Counted from the first letter of the stretch, positions 54,901 to 64,000 are shown. The stretch: 64,000 nt of DNA from Candidatus Kuenenia stuttgartensis (GCA_945875585.1 CAMCLK010000022.1:1-64000), one strand, 5' to 3'. Notes: generated by a model not told the origin, from the sequence alone. Made by a program: numbers and translations.

Positions 54901-56274
54901 ATGCTGAACCTTTCACTTGGCCGCTCAGCCGGACACGCCGGTCCCATGGGCCGCCGGTCATTTTTGAAGGTAGGCGCCTCGGGGCTTGCCAGCCTTTCGC
55001 TTGCTGACATTGCCCGGGCGCGCTCGGCAGCCCCTGCGACATCTTCCGATACAAGCGTCATTTTGTTTTGGCTGGATGGCGGTCCCAGCCACATGGATCT
55101 GTACGACCTCAAGCCCGAAGCGCCTGCCGAATACCGGGGGATCTGGAAACCCATTCGCACCACCGCGCCGGGCATGGATATTTCAGAACTGTTCCCGCGT
55201 CAGGCGAAAACAGCGCACCGCATGAGCATCATTCGTACGCTCAACCACGGAACAGGAGATCATTTTGCTGGCGGCCACCGCATTCTTACGGGAAAAGACA
55301 TGGGGGTTAGCGGTGCCAACAACATGCCCAAGTTCCCCTCACTGGGCTCCATTGCCAGCATGGAACTAGGACCTCGTAAAACCGGTATGCCCGCCTACGT
55401 GGGTTTGCCCAATGCCTCAAGCATTGGTCTGGTTCCCGGGTATTTTGGTGGTCATTTCCTTGGCAAGGCGTTTGATCCGTTCATGCCCGGAGGCGACCCC
55501 AATGCCGCCCGGTACTCCGTGAAAAATCTCGATCTCGCTGGTGGTCTTTCACTCGACCGTTTGGACGACCGTCGTGCCTTGCAGCAGCGATTCGATCAGG
55601 TGACGGCTGCGCTCGACAAATCCGCCACGGTTCAGGCGATGGATAAGTTCGATCAGCAGGCGCTCGACTTTGTGCGTGGTGCATCCGCCAGACGTGCATT
55701 CCAGGTGGACCGTGAAGACCCACGCCTACGCGACCGGTACGGACGTCACAGTTGGGGGCAATCGGCTTTGGTGGCACGCCGGTTGGTGGAAGCCGGGTCA
55801 ACCTTCGTCACCATTACTCTGGGTGGATGGGATCACCATTGGGATCTGCAAAAGGGCATGGAAAACTACCTGCCTCAGGTTGATTCCGCCGTGGCAACGC
55901 TGCTGGAAGATCTCGACGACCGAGGCCAGCTCGACAAAACATTGGTGATGGTGATGGGTGAGTTTTCGCGCACACCGAAGATGAACGATGGGGGTAATGG
56001 TGGCGCCCCACGCAGTATGGGAACTCCTGGTCGCGACCACTGGGGCAACGCCATGTTCTGTGTGATGGCGGGTGGCGGTGTTCAAGGTGGACGGATTATT
56101 GGCGAAACCGAGAAGCTGGGTCAGGCGCCACGTCTACGCCCCGTGAGCCCAGCAGAACTGCATGCGACTGTTTATAAAGTTTTGGGCATTCGGCCCGATC
56201 TGATGCTGACTGATCATTCCGGAAGGCCGGTTTCCCCGCTGGAGCAAGCAAAACCAGTGGTTGAGCTATTTTGA
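54901..56274 (+). CDS. DUF1501 protein
   Basis: This 457-aa protein begins at ATG 54901 after a strong GGAGG; the TTG further upstream is not needed. The leader has GRRSFLKVGASGLASLSLAD, a clear Tat signal. Motifs are FWLDGGPSHMDLYDLKPEAP, LNHGTGDHFAGGHRILTG, ALVARRLVEAGSTFVTITLG, GWDHHWDLQ, VMVMGEFSRTPKMN and GRDHWGNAMFCVMAGGG. It follows the TolB-like gene on the same strand by 23 bp, suggesting a DUF1501/propeller/DUF1501 operon. Confidence 0.93.
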   Translation: MLNLSLGRSAGHAGPMGRRSFLKVGASGLASLSLADIARARSAAPATSSDTSVILFWLDGGPSHMDLYDLKPEAPAEYRGIWKPIRTTAPGMDISELFPRQAKTAHRMSIIRTLNHGTGDHFAGGHRILTGKDMGVSGANNMPKFPSLGSIASMELGPRKTGMPAYVGLPNASSIGLVPGYFGGHFLGKAFDPFMPGGDPNAARYSVKNLDLAGGLSLDRLDDRRALQQRFDQVTAALDKSATVQAMDKFDQQALDFVRGASARRAFQVDREDPRLRDRYGRHSWGQSALVARRLVEAGSTFVTITLGGWDHHWDLQKGMENYLPQVDSAVATLLEDLDDRGQLDKTLVMVMGEFSRTPKMNDGGNGGAPRSMGTPGRDHWGNAMFCVMAGGGVQGGRIIGETEKLGQAPRLRPVSPAELHATVYKVLGIRPDLMLTDHSGRPVSPLEQAKPVVELF

Positions 56275-56394
56275 GACGAAAATAACGTGTTTCTGTGGAT
56301 TTTTGTTTGCTAAACAGAATTCGCTTTGATGGTGAGCCTGATCAAATCGGGTAACTCGATTTGACCAAGCTTATCTTCTTTAAGGATTTTTTAC

Positions 56395-56631
56395 TTACTT
56401 TTGGCCGGTTCCGTTGCAGGAAGTACATTTACCGAATCCTTTGCCATTGCAAAAAATACATTTGAATGGACCGCTTTTGCCGGTTCCTTTACAAGGAGTG
56501 CATTCGAAAGGTCCTGTTCCAGCACCTTGGCAAGAACTGCAGACAGCCGCTGTTGCTTTTCCAGCGATCAACGCTGCACATGCCGCTGCGATACCGCCGA
56601 CTACTGCTTTTCGTCTTGATGGGTTGTTCAT
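56395..56631 (-). CDS. Small exported protein with DnaJ-type CXXCXGXG repeats
   Basis: This 78-aa protein starts at ATG 56631; upstream frame extension is unlikely. A twin-arginine-like leader (PSRRKAVVGGIAAACAALIA) is followed by four cysteine repeats of the DnaJ zinc-finger type: CSSCQGAGTG, CTPCKGTGKSG, CIFCNGKGFG and CTSCNGTGQ. No J-domain is present. It may be a metal-binding or thiol protein exported in folded form. It converges with the DUF1501 gene and has no obvious partner. Confidence 0.75.
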   Translation of the reverse strand: MNNPSRRKAVVGGIAAACAALIAGKATAAVCSSCQGAGTGPFECTPCKGTGKSGPFKCIFCNGKGFGKCTSCNGTGQK

Positions 56632-57026
56632 ATGAGTGCCTCGATAGGGAATGTTCGCATCAAAAAAGAGGTTCTTGGGCGCAACGTAATTCCTTATATG
56701 GTCTAGTTGATTCGAACGGGAAATCTGACACGACAAAAGAAAAGAACCTTACCTTTTTGTCGACTGCCCTGGAGGGGGCTGGATATTGTTGAGATGATCT
56801 GCTCGAAAGCAGATTGAGCGTATGTTTCAAACACTGCTCACGTCCGTCGAATTTCGCACATTTTTTGGGTGAGTCGCAAAGTGTTGGCTGCTTCGTGCCA
56901 AGTGTCGGGATCTGAAGCCATTGCAAATGTCATTGAGCTTTCGCATGGGAGTCTGTGGCCCCTTACTCAGTCGTGCGGGGCTCTTCGGTTCTGGCTATTG
57001 AACATCAAGATCCTTGGAGTCTTCCC
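56632..57026. other. Intergenic region, no gene seen
   Basis: About 395 bp separate the small CXXC-protein gene and the CorA gene, which diverge, so promoters for both should be here. I found no tRNA, strong hairpin or repeat. Frames crossing it have no coding character. Confidence 0.5.
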
Positions 57027-58028
57027 ATGATCCGTGTGTTTCTGCTTGACCGACGCAACGGAACAACGCAGTGGGGGGATGGCGGTCTGCTAGTCAGCTT
57101 GCCGCCGAATTCCGAAGACTATGTCATTTGGGTCGATGCCCAGAATCCTACCCAAGAAGAAGAACAACTTCTGCTGGCACGCTGGTTTCCCGTCCACGAT
57201 CTGACCATGGAAGATATTTCCCGGCCACGCCGACTACCTGAGCAGTCGCCGCACCTTCCCAAAGTGGAAGAGTTTGCCGACTACTTGTTCATCATCACCA
57301 ATCCTGTTCAGTCGTCCCGCTTGGAAGAACCCGGCCCTCTCGATGCCTGCCAGCTTTCCACAGTGCTCAACCGCCATGTGCTTATAACGGTTCACTACTG
57401 CGTTTTGCCGGGAATTGATGAAGTGCAATCGCAGCTGCACCGTCACACGACGCTGGCAGAACGTGGACCAGACTTTCTCTTGCATTTGGTGCTCGATGCC
57501 ACCGTCGATGGTTATGTGCCGTTGCTTGAAACCATTGAAAATCGGCTCGACGAGATGGAAACCAACCTGTTTGCTTCTTCCGCATGCCTGGTGCTTGAAC
57601 AGTTGCTGGCTTGGAAGCGCACTATTGTGAGCCTGCGGAAAACGGTGCTGCACGAACGTGAGGTGCTCTACCGGTTGGTGCGTGGTGAGTTTGCGTTTAT
57701 CGATCAGAAGGAAGTGGCTTATTACCGCGATGTTTCAGACCACCTGTTCCGGTTTGCGGAAATGCTCGAGAACAGCAGGGAAATGGTTTCCGACCTGTTG
57801 CAAAACCATCTGGCACATGCTTCACACCGTTTGAACGAGGTCATGAAGGTGCTGACGGCGGTATCGACCATCATTCTGCCCATGACGCTGATTTCGGGCA
57901 TTTACGGCATGAATTTCAAGGAGATGCCTGAAACAAATTGGGCCATCGGTTATCCGATGGCCCTTTGTCTGATGGTTGTAGCGGGATCATGCACGTACTG
58001 GTTTTATCGATCGCGCGGTTGGCTATAA
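57027..58028 (+). CDS. corA: CorA-type magnesium/divalent cation transporter
   Basis: This 333-aa protein starts at ATG 57027 behind GGAG (a GTG frame extends further upstream). The N-terminal cytoplasmic domain includes WFPVHDLTMEDISRPRRLPE, and long helices follow. At the C-terminus are two transmembrane helices with the signature YGMNFKEMPETNW between them; GMN is the selectivity-filter motif. It should form a pentameric channel in the inner membrane that takes up Mg2+ (or Co2+/Ni2+/Zn2+ in some members). It precedes tRNA-Leu, which lies on the opposite strand. Confidence 0.95.
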   Translation: MIRVFLLDRRNGTTQWGDGGLLVSLPPNSEDYVIWVDAQNPTQEEEQLLLARWFPVHDLTMEDISRPRRLPEQSPHLPKVEEFADYLFIITNPVQSSRLEEPGPLDACQLSTVLNRHVLITVHYCVLPGIDEVQSQLHRHTTLAERGPDFLLHLVLDATVDGYVPLLETIENRLDEMETNLFASSACLVLEQLLAWKRTIVSLRKTVLHEREVLYRLVRGEFAFIDQKEVAYYRDVSDHLFRFAEMLENSREMVSDLLQNHLAHASHRLNEVMKVLTAVSTIILPMTLISGIYGMNFKEMPETNWAIGYPMALCLMVVAGSCTYWFYRSRGWL

Positions 58029-58036
58029 AAACTCAA

Positions 58037-58119
58037 TGCCGAAGACAGGACTTGAACCTGCACATCCTTGCGGATACCAGCCCCTCAAGCTGGCGCGTCT
58101 GCCATTTCGCCACTTCGGC
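58037..58119 (-). tRNA. tRNA-Leu (anticodon GAG)
   Basis: The minus-strand sequence folds into an 83-nt class II tRNA. The acceptor stem GCCGAAG/CTTCGGC is perfect. The anticodon stem CCAGC/GCTGG encloses TTGAGGG, giving anticodon GAG. A long variable arm (TATCCGCAAGGATG region) and the T-loop GGTTCAAGTCC are present. The discriminator is A and CCA is not encoded. Confidence 0.95.
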
Positions 58120-58158
58120 CTGTGGTGAAACTGTATTGTGACGGATGGCCGTGGGAAA

Positions 58159-59004
58159 TCAAGGGGACAGGTTGAAGAGGTGAACTTCTGGTGCACCTGT
58201 CCTGTCGGAGATGCAGGCCAGGGTGGTTCCGTCGGGTGAAAAAGCCGGAAATGTGGCGTGATCTGGCCCGCCTACCAGCAGGTGTTCTCCTGTGCCATCC
58301 GGCCGGATGCCTACGATGTCGAAACTGCCGTGCTGGTGCCGGGCGAAAGCAATCCGTTTACCATCACGCGACCATGCGGGCCAAGATTCGAGTCCTTTTC
58401 CACCCGCAAGTTTACGCAGAGTTCCCGTGGCTACTTCGAGGGTGTGCACAGCTTCACTGCCACTGCGCGCACTGGTAAATGCAAGAAACCGCCCATCCGG
58501 CGACCATGCTGGGTGGTGATCGGGCGCGGGGTGATTGGTCAGCCGGCGGATGTCGCTTCCATCAGGTAGCGACACGTAGAGCTCCTGATTTCCATCACGC
58601 GTGCTAACCCATGCGATGGTTTTGCCGTCGGGAGACCATCGTGGCGACTCCTCAAAGGCCTTGTGTGGAATCAGTGGTTCCGCAGCCGTACCGTCTGCTT
58701 TGCACGCGTAAATATTCAATTTGCCATCGGTTCCCTGAAGAATATCGTGGACATACGCAATGCGAGAACCGTTGGGCGCGGGGTGGGCATCGAAATGCGG
58801 GGTTCCCGGATGTGGCTTGATCAGTGGGCGTGACTGTCCGCCTTTGGAGCTCATGACAGCGACCTCAAGCTTGCCAGCTTTGATTCGGGAATAGAGCAAC
58901 TGGCTGCCATCTGGCCACCACTGCAGGTGCCCTTTCCACGCGCCATCGTTGGTAAGGGCTCGCGATTCCTGCCCGCAGCAGAAAACGAGTAACCAGATCA
59001 TCAT
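58159..59004 (-). CDS. Exported TolB-like PD40 beta-propeller protein
   Basis: This 281-aa protein has a very short hydrophobic leader (MMIWLLVFCCGQ) whose cysteines could serve as a lipobox. PD40 repeats follow: GTPHFDAHPAPNGSRIAYVH, EESPRWSPDGKTIAWVSTRD, PDHHPAWSPDGRFLAFTSAR and LESWPAWSRDGKRIAFARHQ. It starts 12 bp after the stop codon of the DUF1501 gene upstream, the same arrangement as 52728-54877. A periplasmic or membrane-attached binding propeller is likely; the ligand is unknown. Confidence 0.88.
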   Translation of the reverse strand: MMIWLLVFCCGQESRALTNDGAWKGHLQWWPDGSQLLYSRIKAGKLEVAVMSSKGGQSRPLIKPHPGTPHFDAHPAPNGSRIAYVHDILQGTDGKLNIYACKADGTAAEPLIPHKAFEESPRWSPDGKTIAWVSTRDGNQELYVSLPDGSDIRRLTNHPAPDHHPAWSPDGRFLAFTSARSGSEAVHTLEVATGTLRKLAGGKGLESWPAWSRDGKRIAFARHQHGSFDIVGIRPDGTGEHLLVGGPDHATFPAFSPDGTTLACISDRTGAPEVHLFNLSP

Positions 59005-59016
59005 TCTCGATTCATC

Positions 59017-60357
59017 CTAAAAAAGTTCGTCCATCACGCGTCCACCCGTGCCAATACCGAGGTTCACCAACGATTCGCTGGTAAGACCCAACGCCGCATG
59101 CACGGTTGCAGCCAAGTCTACCGGTGTCGCGGCATGGTCCACCGGGAACGATGCCGTGGCATCGCTAGACCCAAGCACGGTACCGCCCCGCACGCCTCCA
59201 CCTGCCAGAAGCGCGGTGTAGCAATGCTCCCAATGATCTCGGCCTGCTTTGTCGTTGATTTTCGGGGCGCGGCCAAACTCCCCCATGGCAATGACGAGGG
59301 TGGAATCGAGCAGGCCACGGCCCGCAAGGTCGTCGAGCAGTGCCGAGACTGCGCGGTCTAGCCATGGAGCATGGCGATCTGCCATGAGGGTGAAATTCCG
59401 GTAGTGGTGATCCCAGCCTCCGTCGCCGGCATCTTCTTCGGCCTCGACATGGTCGGACCAGTTGACTTGAACAAAAGGAACATCGCGTTCGACCAAGCGC
59501 CGGGCCAGCAGGCAGGCTTGGCCGAAACGTGTGTGGCCGTAGGCGGCGCGTGTCTGTGGCCGCTCGGATGCCAGATCGAAAGCCTTCAGCGCGGATGGGC
59601 CAGTCAGTAAAGCCAGAGCACGCGCCCTGTGGGCATCGAGGCCAGACAATTGCGCGTCTGCTTGGGCCGCGACGCGATCAATGGCCGAGCGAAGGCTATC
59701 GCGGTCAGCAAGGCGTTCAGGTTTGAGTGCGGGATTCAATTCGAGATCGGGCAGGCTTATTCCTTCATCGAGTCCATAGTTGATTCTAAATGGGTTATAA
59801 GCAGGCCCGAGTGGACCGCCGCCCTCACCAATAATGGCTTTTTTCCCCTGATGCAGCTTGCCTCCCAGAACCAGAAACGGGGGGAGTTGGCCTCGGGCGG
59901 GAAGCGCGCGCGCCACGGTACTGCCCAGAGCAGGCCTGATGGAGCCAGCTTGTGGAATGCCATTGAGGCCAACAGCGCCGCCAATACTGCCCGTCAGCCC
60001 AATGGTGCCTGCCACACCATGGTCGTTGGAATGGGTGCGCATGGAGCGAACCAGAGCGAATTGATCGTTCCGCTCGGCAAGCCTTGGGAACAGTTCGCTG
60101 TAGCGGATACCTGTGATTCGCGTCTGAATGGTGCCGAACGGCCCGCGGATGGCTTCAGGTGCCAGTGGTTTGGGATCAAACGTGTCCAGTTGGCTGGGCC
60201 CGCCCCATAGCCACAGTAGAACAACACGTTTCGCTGTACCTAATGGGGTGTATAAGCCCCTGGCCATGTGCCGCCACGATAAACCAAGGGCCGCGCATGC
60301 ACCTAGCGTGATGATTGATCGGCGCGTTGGACCATTGATGGCGCCAAGATTGAGCAT
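59017..60357 (-). CDS. DUF1501 protein
   Basis: This 446-aa protein has the leader GPTRRSIITLGACAALGLSW and canonical blocks: LWLWGGPSQLDTFDPKPLAP, MRTHSNDHGVAGTIGLTG, CLLARRLVERDVPFVQVNWS, GWDHHYRN, VIAMGEFGRAPKIN and GRDHWEHCYTALLAGGG. By eye it is closest to the plus-strand paralogue at 52728. Its gene leads a two-gene unit with the propeller gene downstream. It starts about 70 bp downstream of the hisB stop codon on the same strand. Confidence 0.93.
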   Translation of the reverse strand: MLNLGAINGPTRRSIITLGACAALGLSWRHMARGLYTPLGTAKRVVLLWLWGGPSQLDTFDPKPLAPEAIRGPFGTIQTRITGIRYSELFPRLAERNDQFALVRSMRTHSNDHGVAGTIGLTGSIGGAVGLNGIPQAGSIRPALGSTVARALPARGQLPPFLVLGGKLHQGKKAIIGEGGGPLGPAYNPFRINYGLDEGISLPDLELNPALKPERLADRDSLRSAIDRVAAQADAQLSGLDAHRARALALLTGPSALKAFDLASERPQTRAAYGHTRFGQACLLARRLVERDVPFVQVNWSDHVEAEEDAGDGGWDHHYRNFTLMADRHAPWLDRAVSALLDDLAGRGLLDSTLVIAMGEFGRAPKINDKAGRDHWEHCYTALLAGGGVRGGTVLGSSDATASFPVDHAATPVDLAATVHAALGLTSESLVNLGIGTGGRVMDELF

Positions 60358-60427
60358 TCAGGTGCCCTCCGGGGAGCCTGAGTATAACCGCTTTGCCTTG
60401 CCAGTGGTAATTCTTCGCTGGATTGGC

Positions 60428-61015
60428 TTACAGCACGCCTTTGGTGCTGGGAATTCCAGGCGCGCGGGGATCGAACTCACAAGCCATGCGCAACGCGCGA
60501 CCGGTAGCCTTGAAAAGGGCTTCCAACTGATGGTGGGTGTTGCTGCCGTGGTGCACAATGGCATGCAGGTTCATCTGGGCGCTGTTGGAAAAGGCGCGGA
60601 AAAACTCTTCGCCCAATTCAGCAGGGAAAACGCCAAGCATGACGTTGGGAATCTGTGCCTTCCACGCCAGAAATGGCCTGCCGGAAAGATCCACGGCCAC
60701 CGTGGCAAGTGTCTCGTCCATCGGCACAATGGCGTGGCCGTAGCGACGAATACCTGCCTTGTCTCCCAAGGCCTGTTTCAAAGCCTGGCCGAGTGTGAGG
60801 CCGACATCTTCCACAGTGTGATGACTGTCGATATGCAGGTCGCCCTTGGCCACTGCCTTGAGGTCGAAGCACCCGTGCCGTGCCATCAGGTGCAGCATGT
60901 GATCGAGGAAACCAACCCCTGTTTCAATGCGCACCGCACCTTGACCATCGAGATTGATATCGATGGAGACCTGTGTTTCACCGGTGCGACGTTCGATGCT
61001 TGCCGTGCGTGCCAT
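60428..61015 (-). CDS. hisB: Imidazoleglycerol-phosphate dehydratase
   Basis: This 195-aa protein catalyses dehydration of imidazoleglycerol phosphate to imidazoleacetol phosphate in histidine synthesis. It has the two diagnostic metal-binding motifs [14 protein letters not shown] and [20 protein letters not shown], plus [16 protein letters not shown], at normal length for a monofunctional HisB. The start chosen is ATG 61015, 17 bp past the hisC stop codon; a TTG start would overlap hisC. It ends the hisD-hisC-hisB operon. No phosphatase domain is fused. Confidence 0.96.
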   Translation of the reverse strand: MARTASIERRTGETQVSIDINLDGQGAVRIETGVGFLDHMLHLMARHGCFDLKAVAKGDLHIDSHHTVEDVGLTLGQALKQALGDKAGIRRYGHAIVPMDETLATVAVDLSGRPFLAWKAQIPNVMLGVFPAELGEEFFRAFSNSAQMNLHAIVHHGSNTHHQLEALFKATGRALRMACEFDPRAPGIPSTKGVL

Positions 61016-61032
61016 AGGTAGGGTTCCGCGGA

Positions 61033-62100
61033 TCAACCAACAAGGCGTGCCAACGCAGCCAACAAACGGCTCGTTCCTGCCTCTGTACCCACGGTGATCC
61101 GGAGACCGGGTGCGTGGGGAGGGTAATGCATCAGCCTGACAAGAATTCCTTCGTTTTTAAGTGCGGTATAAAGCGGTGGTGCCGGATGTGACGGGTGGCG
61201 GCACCAAACAAAGTTGGCATGGCTTGGAGTGACCTCAAAACCTAGGTTTGCCAGTTCGTTGGCAAGCCTAGCCCGAGTGGCCAGCACCAGACGACGATTT
61301 TCCAGTAGCCAATGTTGATCGCTGATAGCCGCTGTCGCTGCTGCCAGAGAGATCGTGTCGCAGTTGTATGAATCCTTGACTTTAACGAGATGGCTGATGA
61401 GGGTTGGGTCCGCCACCGCGAAACCGAAGCGTAGCCCGGCCAGACCGTAGCCTTTGCTGAAGGTGCGGGTGACCACAACGGGCAAACCCTCACGAACCAG
61501 TTCCAAGGCGTTGCCATCGGCGAAATCGGCATAGGCTTCGTCGATGATCAGGGGCCCATTGAGCTGTTCTGTCAGCCGGCGTATGGAGTCGAGAGATAGT
61601 ACCGTTCCCGAAGGGGAATTAGGGTTGGGCAGGAAGGTGATCGATGCGCCTCTCTGTGGCCACGGATCGGGGAGTTGCCAGTTGTCTGTGAAGGGAACCG
61701 TAACAAAACGAGCACCCTGCAATCGGGCCAAGGTTTCGTAAAGCAGGTAGCTGGGTGTTGGCGATACGATGGTGCCGCCTTGAGGCACGAAGGCGCGGGT
61801 GAGAATGGTGAGGATATCGTCCGAGCCGTTGCCAATAATAATGTTTTCAGGCCGCACACCCAGCGCGCCCGCGGCAGCCTTGCAGAAATCCACACCCACC
61901 GGGTCTGGGTAGCGGCGCAAAAGCTCGGCACCGCGAGGGGTGGCAAACGATCCGATGGCTTCCAGTGCGGCAGGTGATGGCGGGTACGGGTTTTCGTTGG
62001 TGTTCAGCTTCAGGATTTCACCCACCTTAGGCTGTTCGCCCGGGGTGTAACCGGCCATCGATGCGATATCGGGACGCAAATAGGAGCAAATACTAGTCAT
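61033..62100 (-). CDS. hisC: Histidinol-phosphate aminotransferase
   Basis: This 355-aa class I/II PLP enzyme transfers an amino group to imidazoleacetol phosphate. Signposts are [18 protein letters not shown] near the start, [29 protein letters not shown] and the PLP-lysine motif [16 protein letters not shown]. Its ATG overlaps the hisD stop codon by 4 bp, so translation is coupled. It is followed by hisB. Confidence 0.96.
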   Translation of the reverse strand: MTSICSYLRPDIASMAGYTPGEQPKVGEILKLNTNENPYPPSPAALEAIGSFATPRGAELLRRYPDPVGVDFCKAAAGALGVRPENIIIGNGSDDILTILTRAFVPQGGTIVSPTPSYLLYETLARLQGARFVTVPFTDNWQLPDPWPQRGASITFLPNPNSPSGTVLSLDSIRRLTEQLNGPLIIDEAYADFADGNALELVREGLPVVVTRTFSKGYGLAGLRFGFAVADPTLISHLVKVKDSYNCDTISLAAATAAISDQHWLLENRRLVLATRARLANELANLGFEVTPSHANFVWCRHPSHPAPPLYTALKNEGILVRLMHYPPHAPGLRITVGTEAGTSRLLAALARLVG

Positions 62101-63500
62101 GGTGCCGTGCGCGCCGGCACCGCCTGGCGCCGCTCCAGTTCTTCGCGGCGCACCTGCACACTGCGGGCGTGCGCCGTCAGGCCTTCAATTTCTGCCAGTG
62201 ATTCCACATCCGCGGCAATGCGGCGAAATCCTTCCGGTTCAAACCGGATTACGCTGGTTCGCTTCAGAAAATCGTTCGCTGTCAATCCGCTGGCCCACCG
62301 GGCACTGCCACCGGTAGGCAAAACATGCGACGGGCCAGCAGCATAATCTCCCAGTGCCACCGGAGAGTAATGCCCTAGGAAGATGGCGCCGGCATTCACG
62401 ATGCGATTTCCAAGACTTTCCGGGTCTGTGGCAGCAATCTGCAAATGTTCCGGGGCCAGTTGATTGACAATCGATACCGCTTCGGTGGCGTCGCGTGCCA
62501 ACACAAGGGCACCGTACCGGGCCAAGGCGTCTCGCGTCAGCGAGGCCCGCGAAAGGCTTGCCAGTTGTTTTTCTAGTTCTTCAATCACCGACTCAATCAG
62601 GCGCGCCGACCACGTGACCAGCACTGCTGAACCGGGAGAGTGTTCCGCCTGCGCCAGCAGTTCGGCAGCCACGAATTCGGGTGGGGCCTGTGGGTCGGCC
62701 AGCACCACCACCTCGCTGGGGCCAGCGATGCAGTCGATTCCCACGGTGCCAAAAACATGCTTTTTGGCCAACGCCACAAACAAGTTGCCCGGTCCAACAA
62801 TCAGATCCACAGGGGCAATACCTTCCACGCCGTAGGCCATGGCGGCAACCGCTTGCGCACCGCCCACGCGGTAGACTTCGGAAATACCCAAATCGTGGCA
62901 GAGAGCCAGCATGTCGCGGTGGTATCCGGCGAATGGGGTGGGAGGCATCACCACCACAATTTCAGAAACTCCCGCTGCCTGTGCCGGGCAGGCTGTCATG
63001 AGCAGGGTTGAGGGGTAGGCGGCGGCGCCGCCAGGAACCAGAAGGGCTGCCCGCTTGACAGGCCTGTAGCGTAGTCCGAGTTCCATGCGGCCTGGCTGGC
63101 GCATTGTGGCATCGCGATGCAGAATTCCCGACTGGAACGAAATGATATTGCGTTTGATGCGTCGGCAGACAGCTAGGAAATCTGGTGCTTCGCGCAGGCT
63201 GGCATAGCGCGCTTCGGCCAGTTCAGCGGCTGAAACCCGCATGGTTTCGGCTGTGAGTGTTGCGCGATCAAAATGCTCGGTAAAGCGCAGCAGTGCTGGC
63301 AGGCCTTCTGTCCGGACCGAATCGCAAACACGGTCCACAACCTGCAACGGCGTGAGGTCTTCGCCAAACACACGGCGGGTCAGTTCGCGGCTACGCTCCG
63401 ATACCACTTGGCCTTCGGCACCCAGGAGCGTACGCAAGCGCAGCAACTCCTCGGCGCCATTGGCGGCAGAGCAGTCGATGAGCCGCATAAGTGGTGGCAT
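62097..63500 (-). CDS. hisD: Histidinol dehydrogenase
   Basis: This 467-aa enzyme (start ATG 63500; GTG 63512 and ATG 63488 are alternatives) catalyses the last two oxidations to histidine with NAD and zinc. Conserved regions are VPGGAAAYPSTLLMTACPAQ, VGGAQAVAAMAYG, GPGNLFVALAKKHVFG, IAGPSEVVVLAD, AEHSPGSAVLVT and NAGAIFLGHYSPVALGDYAA. It heads the hisD-hisC-hisB operon, so the remaining his genes must lie elsewhere. Confidence 0.95.
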   Translation of the reverse strand: MPPLMRLIDCSAANGAEELLRLRTLLGAEGQVVSERSRELTRRVFGEDLTPLQVVDRVCDSVRTEGLPALLRFTEHFDRATLTAETMRVSAAELAEARYASLREAPDFLAVCRRIKRNIISFQSGILHRDATMRQPGRMELGLRYRPVKRAALLVPGGAAAYPSTLLMTACPAQAAGVSEIVVVMPPTPFAGYHRDMLALCHDLGISEVYRVGGAQAVAAMAYGVEGIAPVDLIVGPGNLFVALAKKHVFGTVGIDCIAGPSEVVVLADPQAPPEFVAAELLAQAEHSPGSAVLVTWSARLIESVIEELEKQLASLSRASLTRDALARYGALVLARDATEAVSIVNQLAPEHLQIAATDPESLGNRIVNAGAIFLGHYSPVALGDYAAGPSHVLPTGGSARWASGLTANDFLKRTSVIRFEPEGFRRIAADVESLAEIEGLTAHARSVQVRREELERRQAVPARTAP

Positions 63501-63598
63501 ATCTGATTCCACAATGGTCTGACCGGTTATCGGGCTGACTGAACCACCACCATACCCGTTGCCGGGGTATCGGACAATCAGCCGACCGGTCTCTTCGT

Positions 63599-64000
63599 TT
63601 ACTCGCGGGGCGGACCCGGAAATGGCTCTGTTGGCAGCGGCTTATCCGCGCCAAACGGCAACAAATCTGGGCGCCTCAGGGCTCCACCCAACCATGTTAA
63701 GACGAGCAAGACCGACTGAGCGACATACGGTTCCGGTTTTTGCATGTGCGCCAAGATAGCGCCGCCCCAAAAGCTGCTGGTCAGAAGCATGCCAATGGGA
63801 AGTAACTCGGCTGGAAGCAGCAGCAGCCCCGAAATGATCTCGCCAATGCCAATCACCGAGAGGTGCTGTTTGATTCCGGGTGCGACATCTTCCGCAACCA
63901 TGGTGTCTGGGCTGACAAGCTTGGCAGCACCGCTGAAAACCATCAGCGCCGCGATCAGCAGATGCAAACCCGTACCCACCCAAGCCGTCGTCTGTTTCGA
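63599..64000 (-). CDS. DoxX-like membrane protein (partial at the window edge)
   Basis: The reading frame stays open to base 64000. The visible 133 residues read SKQTTAWVGTGLHLLIAALM at the N-terminus, so the true start is probably just beyond the edge; the GTG at 63979 is internal. Four hydrophobic segments and the pattern FSGAAKLVSPD, GIGEIISGLLLL and GGAILAHMQKPEPY fit the DoxX or DoxX-like family of small inner-membrane proteins. The biochemical role is unclear. It sits about 100 bp upstream of hisD on the same strand. Confidence 0.75.
   Translation of the reverse strand, partial: SKQTTAWVGTGLHLLIAALMVFSGAAKLVSPDTMVAEDVAPGIKQHLSVIGIGEIISGLLLLPAELLPIGMLLTSSFWGGAILAHMQKPEPYVAQSVLLVLTWLGGALRRPDLLPFGADKPLPTEPFPGPPRE

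Noticed and set aside
56395..56631. DnaJ co-chaperone
   Set aside because: Only the zinc-finger-type repeats are present. There is no HPD-containing J-domain or C-terminal substrate domain.

Overview
The window looks like a chromosomal piece from a planctomycete, most likely of the Gemmataceae type. I infer this from the protein families, not from a search. There are seven DUF1501 proteins, three DUF1549/DUF1553 (PSCyt2/PSD1) proteins with planctomycete cytochrome motifs, a DUF1559 pseudopilin-like protein, a cellulase with the planctomycete LEDR extracellular motif, a very large sorbosone-dehydrogenase/cytochrome fusion, a PPC-domain protein and an ECF sigma factor paired with a Ser/Thr kinase. 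Coding density is high, both strands are used, and Shine-Dalgarno sequences are visible before many starts.

Layout. 1-3475: a repeat-bracketed pair made of an ECF sigma factor and a membrane Ser/Thr kinase with an N-terminal zinc-finger-like segment. 3476-8749: GH5 cellulase, small lipoprotein, DUF1559 protein, tRNA-Leu(CAA) and a hypothetical protein with a cysteine cluster. 8911-22518: FAD oxidoreductase, the 1638-aa multidomain fusion, DUF1549/1553 protein, DUF1501 protein, DUF4236 protein and an exported metallophosphoesterase. 22614-28293: SbcC/SbcD (YhaN/YhaO-like) ATPase and nuclease, a methyltransferase and an E2-like acyltransferase, on the minus strand. 28390-30692: glycine-rich repeat protein and SnoaL-like protein. 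30859-42322: two sets of DUF1549/1553 plus DUF1501 genes, the second with a PPC-domain protein. 42608-45463: phosphate-selective-type porin and Gfo/Idh/MocA oxidoreductase. 45824-52509: an accessory type VI secretion-like spike cassette. 52728-60357: three DUF1501 genes, two TolB-like propellers, a small CXXC protein, CorA and tRNA-Leu(GAG). 60428-63500: hisD-hisC-hisB. The right edge carries a partial DoxX-like gene.

The most unusual part is the minus-strand cassette at 52509-45824. It encodes, in order, a PAAR protein, a short VgrG, a 628-aa membrane/coiled-coil protein, a separate VgrG-like distal spike domain, a 182-aa linker protein and two DUF6931 paralogues. The spacing is tight and one gene pair is translationally coupled. 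Two of its proteins carry the same GNIWExW motif at or near the C-terminus. No sheath, tube, baseplate, membrane-complex or ClpV gene is in the window, so this is an orphan spike module that presumably relies on machinery elsewhere. I regard it as the best candidate for an undescribed delivery or effector system.

Starts were chosen from visible Shine-Dalgarno sequences, signal peptides and overlaps, so several are internal ATGs within longer open frames. All family names come from motif recognition and no database was consulted.
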